A DNA stretch of 22,353 nt from Flavobacteriaceae bacterium UBA3159. GTDB taxonomy: Bacteria > Bacteroidota > Bacteroidia > Flavobacteriales > Flavobacteriaceae. The DNA is taken from contig DEYL01000014.1 in NCBI GenBank assembly GCA_002364535.1, positions 1-22,353 on the forward strand. The letters run 5' to 3'. Numbering within the stretch: position 1 is the first letter of the stretch; the number at the start of each line of letters is the position of its first letter. Positions 1-7,892 of the stretch are shown piece after piece. Made by a program: the position numbers and the translations under genes. The notes under the pieces are model-generated. The model worked only from the letters and a program-made list of their open reading frames with translations. It ran no database searches and was not told where the DNA came from.

Positions 1-1394
1 CCAATACAAAACTTACTAAAGATATTCCCTAGCAATTCATCATTACTGATTTCTCCCGAAATTTCACCAAGAAAATGAATGGCCTCATTGATGTGAATGC
101 TCAGTAAATCACCTGTCAATTTACTTTCCAATCCTTCACCAATCTCAATTATTGCTCCTAATGCATTTTGGAGGGCCTCATAATGTCTAACATTGGAAAC
201 GACTACATCCCCCTGAACAGCAATCTTTTTGATTTGATTATAAAGTGTGTTTTTTAACTCCTCAATGGATTGGGGATCAAAAGTAGAAATACTGCAAAAC
301 GCATGGGTGGGAATCTGGGAAGACTGTTCTTTTAATACTTTGGTCAAAGACAATTCTCCAGCCTCTTGGATCAGGTCGATTTTATTTTCGACCAACACCA
401 CGATCAGGTCTTCTCTTTTAAATTCTTTTATTGCGCTTGTAATTTCTGATAGGGAGGTGTCATTGGTGTCAAAAAGATAGATCATCACTTTTGCCAGATC
501 TATCTTTTCTTTTGCTTTGGCAACCCCTACCGCTTCGATCCGATCATTCGTTTCACGTAGGCCTGCTGTATCGATAAATCTAAATTCTATACCTGATAAG
601 GTCAAGGTGTCTTCTATAGTATCTCTGGTAGTACCTGGTATTGATGATACAATAGCACGGTCTTCATTTAGTAAAGCATTTAGAAGAGAAGATTTACCCG
701 CATTGGGTTTGCCCACTATGGCCACCGGAACCCCTTTTTTGATCACACTGCCGTAATGGAAAGAATCGAGGAGTAATTTAATTTTTGATTGTAGCGATCC
801 AAGCAAATCTTTAAGTGCGGTCCGATCGGCAAAAGCGACATCCTCTTCGGCAAAATCCAATTCTAACGTAATCAATGAAGCAAAATCCAACAGTTTTTGT
901 CTCAATTGAGCAATTTCTGCAGTGTACCCACCCCTCATTTGATTCATGGCTACTTCGTGAGCCGCTCGGGATTCCGTTACGATTAAATCAGCCACAGCTT
1001 CCGCCTGACTTAAATCCATTTTTTTATTCAAAAAAGCCCTAAGTGTAAACTCTCCCGGTTTCGCCGGCTTCGCTCCTAAAGAAATAAAAAGCCGTAAAAC
1101 CTCCTCTTGGATAAAGTTGGATCCGTGGCAGGAAATTTCAACCACATTTTCTCCAGTGTAGGAGTGAGGGGCTTTAAAAATACTTACCAATACTTCGTCC
1201 AATGGACTCCCTTTGTAGTGAAGTGTTCCCAAATGGACAGTATGACTTTTTTGATCAGCCAATTTTTTTTTAGACTTTGGATGAAAGCATTTGGAAACCA
1301 TTTTAATGGCATCATTACCCGAAAGCCGGAATAGAGAGATGGCCGAGCTACCTGCTCCTGTGGCTTTAGCAATGATGGTTCCTTGGTTGAGCAT
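1..1394 (-). CDS. mnmE: tRNA uridine-5-carboxymethylaminomethyl(34) synthesis GTPase MnmE (3' end cut by window edge)
   Basis: MnmE works with MnmG (GidA) to install the carboxymethylaminomethyl group on the wobble uridine of several tRNAs, using GTP and a folate one-carbon donor; it is cytoplasmic. The frame opens at an ATG (MLNQGTIIAKATGAG) and stays open to the left edge. The G domain is visible: P-loop GKPNAGKSS at residues 228-236, DTAGLRET at 275-282 and NKID at 337-340. It sits inside a helical domain that follows the N-terminal folate-binding part (HSYTGENVVEISCHG). The last readable residues are FCIG, the start of the family's C-terminal C-[IVL]-G-K motif, so only the final Lys and the stop codon are missing. 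Total length would be about 466 residues, normal for the family. It lies 69 nt downstream of the GNAT-like gene on the same strand. The match at both ends in one frame argues against a frameshift. Confidence 0.97.
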   Translation of the reverse strand, partial: MLNQGTIIAKATGAGSSAISLFRLSGNDAIKMVSKCFHPKSKKKLADQKSHTVHLGTLHYKGSPLDEVLVSIFKAPHSYTGENVVEISCHGSNFIQEEVLRLFISLGAKPAKPGEFTLRAFLNKKMDLSQAEAVADLIVTESRAAHEVAMNQMRGGYTAEIAQLRQKLLDFASLITLELDFAEEDVAFADRTALKDLLGSLQSKIKLLLDSFHYGSVIKKGVPVAIVGKPNAGKSSLLNALLNEDRAIVSSIPGTTRDTIEDTLTLSGIEFRFIDTAGLRETNDRIEAVGVAKAKEKIDLAKVMIYLFDTNDTSLSEITSAIKEFKREDLIVVLVENKIDLIQEAGELSLTKVLKEQSSQIPTHAFCSISTFDPQSIEELKNTLYNQIKKIAVQGDVVVSNVRHYEALQNALGAIIEIGEGLESKLTGDLLSIHINEAIHFLGEISGEISNDELLGNIFSKFCI

Positions 1395-1400
1395 TTTTTA

Positions 1401-1420
1401 AATTAATTTTTATATTAATT
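1401..1420. repeat. A/T-only inverted repeat upstream of mnmE
   Basis: AATTAAT (1401-1407) and ATTAATT (1414-1420) are perfect 7-bp inverted arms around a 6-nt spacer, a few bases before the mnmE start. The stem contains no G or C, so it would be weak as an RNA hairpin and is unlikely to be a terminator. It may be chance in very A/T-rich DNA. Confidence 0.3.
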
Positions 1421-1463
1421 GTGAAATAATAAATCAATTAAATTAACCTGGGGGTTCTTGACG

Positions 1464-2618
1464 CTATGTCTTGGCTCCCTTTTTTATTTTTTTGGTTACC
1501 GTCAGCCTCTTTTTGTGCTGCCAATGTTCGTAATTTTTCCACAAATTTTGAATCGAGCTGTTTTCCTCCAACTCAGGATTGGTTTCCACTATATTGTATC
1601 CAAACTTATTGAAGGTTTTTTGCATTTCATTAAAGATTATAGCAGTAACCCCTTTATTTTGATATTTTGGATGCACTCCAATGAGGTAAAAAGAGGCCCG
1701 AGAATTAAAGTACAAAGCCTTTAAGAGGTGTAAAAATCCAAAAGGAAACAATCTTCCGTTGGCTTTTTTCAAAGCCCTGGTAAAAGAGGGCATCGTAATA
1801 CAAAAAGCAATCAGTTCATTGTTTTTATCAACAATGCACTTGATAAACTGAGGATGAATATAACGGAAATATTTTTCTTTGTATTGCTTTATTTGCTCTT
1901 CTTGTATGGGTACAAAAGTTTGCAGTTTACCATATGTTTCCTCAAGTAAAACAAACATTTTTTCAACATAGGGAAGGATCTGCTTTTTGGATTTAAAATC
2001 CATAATTTTCAATTGATAACGTTTGACCATTAAATCCGAAAACTTTTTGATCTTTTCGGGTGATTCCTCGAAAGAGCTTAAAGTGATCTTATATTCTACC
2101 CAAACGGCCAGATCGTCATAACCCAACTTTTTAAAATGTTCATGGTAATAAGGGTCATTGTACCACGTAATCATCGTATTGCTTTCCTCAAATCCCTTAA
2201 CCAGTAGGCCTGCCTTGTCCATATTGGAAAAACCAACAGGACCTTCGATGAACTCCATTCCATTTTCATTCCCAATGGCATGCACTTTTTCCATCAAGAC
2301 TTTGGTCACATTGATATCGTTTACAACATCAAACCAGCCAAAACGGACTTTTTTCTTTTTTAATTCATTTACCTCAATCCAATTGATCATAACTGCAATC
2401 CTACCCACAATTTCCTCATTTTTAAAGGCCAGAAAATAATGGGCTTTTGCATTTTTGAAGACTGGATTTTTGGTTTGGTCTAAAGTGTCAATTTCTTCTT
2501 CGATGATTGGTGGCGTCCAATGAGGATTTTGAGAATATAGTGTAAAGGTGAAATCAACAAACCTTCTGAGGTCTTTTCTAGTACTTATTTCAACAACATC
2601 TATTAGTTCCTTACTCAT
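1464..2618 (-). CDS. GNAT-fold acyltransferase-like protein, YghO-like family
   Basis: A cytoplasmic protein of 384 residues with no signal peptide or membrane segment. It resembles the widespread family that includes E. coli YghO, often left as hypothetical or misnamed. The N-terminal half has the family pattern: LYSQNPHWTPP, then a KNPVF segment, YFLAFKNEEIVGRIAVMIN, and GPVGFSNMDKAGLLVKGF followed by YNDPYYHEHFKKLGY. The C-terminal half carries a GNAT motif A, LIGVHPKYQNKGVTAIIFNEM, whose Q-x-x-G turn normally holds the acyl-CoA pyrophosphate. The substrate is unknown. I chose the ATG at 2618; a TTG one codon upstream is less likely. The ATG lies 3 nt after the stop of the outer-membrane protein gene, so the two are almost certainly co-transcribed. 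Family assignment is from recall of conserved blocks; enzymatic activity is inference. Confidence 0.8.
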   Translation of the reverse strand: MSKELIDVVEISTRKDLRRFVDFTFTLYSQNPHWTPPIIEEEIDTLDQTKNPVFKNAKAHYFLAFKNEEIVGRIAVMINWIEVNELKKKKVRFGWFDVVNDINVTKVLMEKVHAIGNENGMEFIEGPVGFSNMDKAGLLVKGFEESNTMITWYNDPYYHEHFKKLGYDDLAVWVEYKITLSSFEESPEKIKKFSDLMVKRYQLKIMDFKSKKQILPYVEKMFVLLEETYGKLQTFVPIQEEQIKQYKEKYFRYIHPQFIKCIVDKNNELIAFCITMPSFTRALKKANGRLFPFGFLHLLKALYFNSRASFYLIGVHPKYQNKGVTAIIFNEMQKTFNKFGYNIVETNPELEENSSIQNLWKNYEHWQHKKRLTVTKKIKKGAKT

Positions 2619-2621
2619 CAA

Positions 2622-3665
2622 TTAAATCCTTTTGGCTTTGCGGGCTCTTTTTCTTTCCGCCTTGTTGTTTTTCTTCATCGTCTTTTTCAGTTTTTTTTCT
2701 TCCTTCTTAGATTCTTTGTATTCTATTTCAGCAGCACTAATAAAGTCTTTGTGAAAATTCAATCGATAAGATACACCCAGATTGACAGAAATAGCGCTTG
2801 GACGGGTGTTGGTATTGACTCCCAAAGAGACTTCAATCTGTATGTTGTCCGAAAAAAGGTAAGCTGCTCCAGTTCTAAAAATCCGATCATTGATACGCCC
2901 GCTGAAAAGTCCTTCATTTTCCAGATAAACGGACCACAGCGGATGAAAAGTATGTGTTAGGGTTAGGATGAAGCTTTTAGCTGTTTGTTCAGTCAGATAA
3001 CGGTCGAATATAAAATTGGTAACAAAAACCCAGGTTCCCAAAAAATGAGATTGTGTAGCCAAGACCGATCGAAGTGAAAAAAAAGGTTCCTTATCCGTTG
3101 AGCCATTTAAATTTTGAAAGAAAATAGGCCGATACAGCATATCAAAAACATCTCCGAAAGGGTAGGGGTGATTTTTGCCAAAAATAAAATTCCCCCCGGC
3201 GGTAATTGATACTGCTGGGATCAAGTGTTTTAATTTAAATCCATTGTTGGCTTTCCAACTGTAAACATTTACTTTTTCTTCCTTTTTAAAAGGGTCATAA
3301 ATCAAAAATTTAATTCCCAAAAAATTCTGAAGCAGGCCTTTCCTTTTATAAACAATGTTTTGACTTGCAATTTTATTAGTCAATTTGTCAAACATATAAG
3401 AACCTTGATAGGTCAACTCCAGACGCTCCGACAAAAACCCCCATCGAGCAGCGAGGAAAATTATAGATCCATCAACGCTAGAGTTATTATAGGTTTGGTG
3501 TTTGTGTTTGCGGTATTCAAAACCGCCCTCAAACTGAATTATTCCTTTTCCTACAGCAAAAGCACCTATAGATGCACCCGGTCGGTTGGAATTGATCTGG
3601 TCTGTATATTGAGCCTGTATCGTGACCGTCAAAAAAAGAAAAAACAGAGTATATGGCCTCAGCAT
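2622..3665 (-). CDS. Outer-membrane beta-barrel protein, MetA/phenol-degradation-like transporter family
   Basis: A 347-residue exported protein. It starts with a signal peptide (MLRPYTLFFLFLTVTIQAQ) with a likely cut near residue 18. The mature start, DQINSNRPGASIGAFAVGKG, followed by IQFEGGFEYR, matches the Bacteroidota members of the Phenol_MetA_deg-like barrel family. The rest alternates aromatic and polar residues as expected of antiparallel barrel strands, ending near VSYRLNF. The function of this family in Bacteroidota is unknown; it may be a porin or transporter. Unusually, about 45 residues follow the last strand, and the final 32 contain 17 Lys/Arg. It is the first gene of a minus-strand unit with the GNAT-like protein. 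The divergent 114-nt region upstream separates it from the DUF4834 gene. Confidence 0.78.
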   Translation of the reverse strand: MLRPYTLFFLFLTVTIQAQYTDQINSNRPGASIGAFAVGKGIIQFEGGFEYRKHKHQTYNNSSVDGSIIFLAARWGFLSERLELTYQGSYMFDKLTNKIASQNIVYKRKGLLQNFLGIKFLIYDPFKKEEKVNVYSWKANNGFKLKHLIPAVSITAGGNFIFGKNHPYPFGDVFDMLYRPIFFQNLNGSTDKEPFFSLRSVLATQSHFLGTWVFVTNFIFDRYLTEQTAKSFILTLTHTFHPLWSVYLENEGLFSGRINDRIFRTGAAYLFSDNIQIEVSLGVNTNTRPSAISVNLGVSYRLNFHKDFISAAEIEYKESKKEEKKLKKTMKKNNKAERKRARKAKRI

Positions 3666-3701
3666 TTAGATTTTTTTTGCAAGATAAATCTAATTTTATT
3701 T

Positions 3702-3742
3702 TTATGACTTAGGCCTATCTAAAAACATCACATTAGTCATAA
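3702..3742. repeat. Inverted repeat in divergent intergenic region (possible operator)
   Basis: TTATGACT (3702-3709) and AGTCATAA (3735-3742) are perfect 8-bp inverted arms separated by 25 nt, with a small palindrome AGGCCT at 3711-3716 between them. The arm centres are 33 nt apart, about three helical turns. The repeat sits between two divergent genes and just upstream of a TAnnTTTG element. It could be an operator for a dimeric regulator, but chance is possible. Confidence 0.3.
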
Positions 3743-3750
3743 GTTTTAAT

Positions 3751-3758
3751 TACTTTTG
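3751..3758 (+). promoter_or_regulatory. Candidate Bacteroidota -7 element (TACTTTTG) for DUF4834-yfhO-flippase
   Basis: TACTTTTG matches the TAnnTTTG -7 consensus of Bacteroidota housekeeping promoters. No TTG -33 element lies at the expected spacing upstream. A start site about 7 nt downstream would leave a 5' leader of roughly 15 nt before the GTG start. Confidence 0.4.
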
Positions 3759-3779
3759 ATCTGTACTTAACTAATTATT

Positions 3780-3992
3780 GTGGTCGGACTGCTTAAGTTT
3801 TTTTTGATTTTAACGGTAATCGTCTATATCTTTAAAATTATTGCGCCATTTATTGTTAAATATTTACTCAATCGACTCTCAAAAAAAATGCAGTATTTTG
3901 ATGCTGACCTTTCTTCTTCACCCCCCAAAAAAGAGGCAAAAAAAACCAAAGTGGAAATGGGGGAATACATAGACTATGAAGAAATTGATTGA
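3780..3992 (+). CDS. DUF4834 family small membrane protein
   Basis: A 70-residue protein of the Bacteroidota-specific DUF4834 family. Residues 4-31 form one hydrophobic membrane segment (LLKFFLILTVIVYIFKIIAP and onwards). A short basic stretch follows, then a soluble tail with a KK-rich linker and an acidic end, GEYIDYEEID. The usual members have the same plan: one N-terminal membrane helix and a charged tail ending in an acidic Tyr-containing patch. The start is GTG at 3780; no in-frame ATG gives a complete membrane segment. The 3' end overlaps the yfhO start by 17 nt, so translation is probably coupled. The function is unknown. Its constant company with YfhO here suggests a role at the inner membrane in envelope glycan assembly, which is inference. 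Confidence 0.8.
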   Translation: MVGLLKFFLILTVIVYIFKIIAPFIVKYLLNRLSKKMQYFDADLSSSPPKKEAKKTKVEMGEYIDYEEID

Positions 3993-6405
3993 GCAGGTTT
4001 TCAACAAACAAACCCTAATGCACTTTACCTTTATATTTAGTTTTGGGTTGTTTTCTGTTTTGTTTTTCTATCCGGTTTTGTCGGGCAAAAAATTAATTCA
4101 GTCCGACATAAGACAGTACACCGGAATGTCGAGACAGATTCAGGAGTACAGGGAATCAAACAATCAAGAAATTTATTGGATTGACAATGCTTTTGGTGGA
4201 ATGCCCACTTATCAGTTAGGTGCGCGTTATCCCTATGACTTTTTAACACCGATTCATAAACTTTTTCAGTTGATCCCACAACCTGCGGAGATTTTGTTTC
4301 TATATCTATTGAGTGCCTACCTTTTTTTGCTAATCATTAAAATGCCCATCCCAATTGCTGTTTTTGGTGCATTTGCCTACGGGTTGTCTACCTATCTGTT
4401 AATCATTCTACAGGTTGGACACAACACCAAAGCACAGGCACTGGCCTATATGCCATTGGTAATTGGAGGGATGTACATGATACTCCACGATCAACGTTCT
4501 AGAGGCTTTATCTTAACGGTTTTTGCCCTGTCCATGCAGATAAGGGCCAATCACTATCAGATGACCTATTATATGCTTTTGTTAATGCTGATCATTGGAA
4601 TCGTTTATGCAGTTCACGCATTAAATAGCAAAACCCTTAAAAATTTTTTACGTCAATTCTCACTGCTGGTATTGGCAGGGATATTGGCCTTGGGGCTAAA
4701 TGCTACTCCACTTTTGGCCACTTCTGAATACTCCAAATTCAGTACCCGTGGAAAAAGTGAGTTAAATCAAAACCCAGACGGAAGTATTAAGCAAAATACG
4801 GGAGGACTCAGTACTGATTATATAACCCAATTCAGTTATGGGATTTTTGAAAGTCTAAATCTTTTGGCTCCCAGAATTCAGGGGGGAGGTTCCTCAGAAG
4901 ATTTAGGTGAAGGTTCCAAGCTATATGATTTTTTGATTCAAAATGGGCTAACACCCTCTCAAGCCAAAAGTTTTGTCTCCAATGTGCCCACCTACTGGGG
5001 AAGTCAGCCCATACTCGAAGCTCCTGCTTATGTTGGGGTCACTGTAATTTTTATGTCCTTTTTGGCTTTGTTTATTGTCAAAGGTCGACTGCGCAATGGA
5101 TTATTGGCAGGGATTATCTTATCGCTACTACTTTCATGGGGAAAAAACTTACCTCTACTGACACAGTTATTTATCGACTATTTCCCTCTGTATAACAAAT
5201 TTAGAGCCGTAAGTTCAATTCAGGTAATTCTGGAATTTTGTTTTCCTGTTTTGGCTTGCTTAGGGCTTTATCATTTATTTCAAAAACCCGAAAGATCGGT
5301 GTTCAAAAAAATATTAAAACCAGCCATTGGATTTATTTTTATCCTTTTGATCCTCCTACTATCCAGAGGTTTCTTCGATTTTTCCGGGGCTGTAGATGCC
5401 TATCTTAGGGAGGCTTATGGTCCGGTCTTGATGGATCAAATCCTTACGGCCCGTAAGTCTATTTTCAATTATGATTTGATCAGAGCTGTTGTATTCTGTT
5501 TGCTGATTTTAACGATCGTATATTATTTCACCAAGGGAAAGCTTTCCAAAAACCTTGCCCTTGTCGTGTTGATTGGTTTGATGCTAAGTGATCTAATCGG
5601 GGTTTCTCAACGCTATATTGATAGGGATTTATTTGTGAGTCCAAGACAAATAAAAAACTTATTTACTCCCCAAGAGGCAGACCGACTAATCAATGCTGAT
5701 ACCAGCCGCTTTAGGGTATACGAACCGAGCTTAAAACTTTCGGGAGCCAGAACCTCTTTTTTTCATAATTCCATTGGAGGTTACCACGGTGCAAAGCCAA
5801 GGCGATTCGAAGAACTTTATGACTTTTTTACCACCCATCAAATTACCGGGGTAATGGACATGCTTAACGTGAAATACCTTCTGGTTAAAGAAAATAATGA
5901 ACAAAATCCAATCGAAAATCCCAATGTGCATGGTGTAGCATGGGCAGTCGATTCACTTTTGGTAGCAGACACGGCTGACGGAGTACTGGCGTCAATGAAA
6001 AGTATGGATTTTTCTAGAGAAGCTGTAGTGTTAAAGTCAGAATTTCCAGACAATATGATCGTTAAATATGATGCGCAACAGTTGGATAAGATCGAATTGA
6101 TTAAAAACCACCCCACAAAGCTTACATATGATTTCCAAGCCAGAGAGGATCAATTTTTAGTTTTTTCAGAAATGTACTATCCCCATGGATGGTCGGTGAA
6201 CATAGACAAACAAAAGGCAAGTATTTTTCCCGTCAACTACGTATTGAGAGGGCTTAGAGTCCCAGCAGGAAAACACACCATTGAATTTACATTTGATCCT
6301 CCCGTGATTCGGACGGGGGGAATGATTAGACTAATAACGCTTTTGGTTTTTATTTCGGTTTTAACCTTGTTTGGATATCGAAGATTTAAAGAGAAATCTA
6401 ACTAA
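3976..6405 (+). CDS. YfhO family multi-pass membrane protein (putative GT-C type glycosyltransferase)
   Basis: An 809-residue inner-membrane protein with about a dozen or more hydrophobic segments and a C-terminal soluble beta-rich domain, as in the bacterial YfhO family. Conserved blocks visible are YWIDNAFGGMPTYQ near residue 67, GHNTKAQALAYMPLVIGG near 154 and ANHYQMTYY near 197. The conserved acidic/aromatic loop after the first membrane segment (SDIRQY) fits the GT-C fold, in which a periplasmic loop holds the catalytic acid. The C-terminus returns to a final membrane helix (RLITLLVFISVLTLFGY). In Firmicutes, YfhO relatives glycosylate wall polymers; in Bacteroidota the acceptor is unknown. 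It overlaps the DUF4834 gene by 17 nt and is followed 11 nt later by a flippase gene, a context suggesting transfer of sugars from lipid-linked donors at the membrane. Confidence 0.88.
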   Translation: MKKLIEQVFNKQTLMHFTFIFSFGLFSVLFFYPVLSGKKLIQSDIRQYTGMSRQIQEYRESNNQEIYWIDNAFGGMPTYQLGARYPYDFLTPIHKLFQLIPQPAEILFLYLLSAYLFLLIIKMPIPIAVFGAFAYGLSTYLLIILQVGHNTKAQALAYMPLVIGGMYMILHDQRSRGFILTVFALSMQIRANHYQMTYYMLLLMLIIGIVYAVHALNSKTLKNFLRQFSLLVLAGILALGLNATPLLATSEYSKFSTRGKSELNQNPDGSIKQNTGGLSTDYITQFSYGIFESLNLLAPRIQGGGSSEDLGEGSKLYDFLIQNGLTPSQAKSFVSNVPTYWGSQPILEAPAYVGVTVIFMSFLALFIVKGRLRNGLLAGIILSLLLSWGKNLPLLTQLFIDYFPLYNKFRAVSSIQVILEFCFPVLACLGLYHLFQKPERSVFKKILKPAIGFIFILLILLLSRGFFDFSGAVDAYLREAYGPVLMDQILTARKSIFNYDLIRAVVFCLLILTIVYYFTKGKLSKNLALVVLIGLMLSDLIGVSQRYIDRDLFVSPRQIKNLFTPQEADRLINADTSRFRVYEPSLKLSGARTSFFHNSIGGYHGAKPRRFEELYDFFTTHQITGVMDMLNVKYLLVKENNEQNPIENPNVHGVAWAVDSLLVADTADGVLASMKSMDFSREAVVLKSEFPDNMIVKYDAQQLDKIELIKNHPTKLTYDFQAREDQFLVFSEMYYPHGWSVNIDKQKASIFPVNYVLRGLRVPAGKHTIEFTFDPPVIRTGGMIRLITLLVFISVLTLFGYRRFKEKSN

Positions 6406-6416
6406 CTTCTACTGCG

Positions 6417-7892
6417 ATGGGGATAATAGCCAAACAATCATTCTATAACAGTGTAAGTATTGCACTGGCTTTTCTGTTGGGTGCTGTCAATACGGTCTAT
6501 CTTTACCCTACCCACATGGGAAGTGCACTTCAGGGATTGGTAGTAGCCTTATTGGCCTTGTCTAATTTGGTTCAGCCCTTTATTTCTTTTGGTGTTCAAT
6601 ATGCCATCATTAAATTTTACAGCAGTTGCGAGACCAAGGAAGAAAAAGACAAACTTTTGAGTTTTTCTCTTATTCTTCCTCTTGTTGTTTTTATTTTGCT
6701 CTTGATCATTACTTTTTTTTTCCATCATCAAATTATCGATTTTATCGCTTCAGAAAATCAAGAGATGGGTAAGTATGCGTATTTGATTTTGACCGTTGCC
6801 TTTTCCACAGCGCTATTTGAGGTATTTTACAATTGGCTTAGGATTCAATTGTATTCTGTTTTTGGGAATTTTCTTAAAGAATTTTTTCCTAGGGCTTTGA
6901 TCTTCACCCTACTGCTGATTTATGCTTTTGAAGGCATAGGTCTCGATGGATTTATTATGGCTTTGATATTAGGTTACTATCTCAGGTTGTTTTTGGTAGT
7001 GGTCTATAGCCTGATCAAATACACTCCTAAATTTTCTTTTGCCCTTCCCATTGAATTTAAATCTATTCTGCGGTATAGTCTTTTGATTTTTATGTCAGGT
7101 ACTGCCGCAAGCTTGATTCTGGATATTGATAAATCCATGATTTCCAATATTTTAACAGTAGAAAATGTGGCTTATTACACTGTTGCAATTTTCATTGCTG
7201 CAGTCATTGAATTACCCGGTAGAGCCATGTTTCAAATCATTAGCCCACTAGTGGCAAAAGCCTTGAATGATGATGATACTCCAACACTAATCAAGTTATT
7301 GAAGAAAAGTGCAAATAACCTATTATTGGTTTCCGGATTACTGTTTTTACTGATCAACTTGAATTTGAATGATTTTTACGTCTGGGTCAATTTAGGGGAT
7401 TACACTGTGGCACTGGAAGTTGTACTTATCGTATCTCTGGGTAAATTATTCACCATGTCCTTGGGCTGTTTGAACAACATCATCACTAATTCAAAATACT
7501 ACGCTTATGTGTTTTGGTTTTCAACTATCTCTGCAGTATTGGCAGTTGTCCTCAATATCTACCTAATCCAGTGGTATGGAATCATTGGAGCGGCTTATGC
7601 GACTCTAATGGTCATTGTACTGATTAATTTTCTGAAAATTATATTGGTACAACTCAGGTTTAAAATCAATCCATACAGCAATAAGACCTTCCTAAGCTTG
7701 GGAGTTGTTCTTTTGCTTTATCTCACCATTTCCAGAATGTCGTTTGATTATACCCCTTTCGTAGCCTTGATATTGAGATCAACGCTCATAACAATGGCTT
7801 ACTCGCTATTGACTTATTTGCTCAGGCTTACGGACGACGTTCAACAGTTTTTGGGAAAATTTTACCTTTCGCCAAGAGATCTCAAGCCTTAA
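6417..7892 (+). CDS. Polysaccharide biosynthesis protein / lipid-linked oligosaccharide flippase (MOP/Wzx-like)
   Basis: A 491-residue inner-membrane protein with about 14 hydrophobic segments in the two-lobe pattern of the MOP (MATE/Wzx) exporter superfamily. It starts MGIIAKQSFYNSVSIALAFLLGAVNTVYLYP, typical of Wzx-like proteins: a polar residue-rich first helix followed by Gly and Asn. Positively charged loops (KFYSSCETKEEKDKL) lie between segments, and a polysaccharide-synthesis C-terminal domain is seen from about residue 345. It probably flips undecaprenyl-linked glycan from cytoplasm to periplasm. It is 11 nt after yfhO, with which it likely forms an operon. The 3' end overlaps the convergent uvrA gene by 11 nt. 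The exact glycan cannot be told from this window because no glycosyltransferase or sugar-nucleotide genes flank it. Confidence 0.88.
   Translation: MGIIAKQSFYNSVSIALAFLLGAVNTVYLYPTHMGSALQGLVVALLALSNLVQPFISFGVQYAIIKFYSSCETKEEKDKLLSFSLILPLVVFILLLIITFFFHHQIIDFIASENQEMGKYAYLILTVAFSTALFEVFYNWLRIQLYSVFGNFLKEFFPRALIFTLLLIYAFEGIGLDGFIMALILGYYLRLFLVVVYSLIKYTPKFSFALPIEFKSILRYSLLIFMSGTAASLILDIDKSMISNILTVENVAYYTVAIFIAAVIELPGRAMFQIISPLVAKALNDDDTPTLIKLLKKSANNLLLVSGLLFLLINLNLNDFYVWVNLGDYTVALEVVLIVSLGKLFTMSLGCLNNIITNSKYYAYVFWFSTISAVLAVVLNIYLIQWYGIIGAAYATLMVIVLINFLKIILVQLRFKINPYSNKTFLSLGVVLLLYLTISRMSFDYTPFVALILRSTLITMAYSLLTYLLRLTDDVQQFLGKFYLSPRDLKP

Noticed and set aside
1184..1372. 62-codon minus-strand frame at the 5' part of mnmE
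   Set aside because: It is an out-of-frame shadow; the real MnmE frame starts at 1394 and continues to the window edge.
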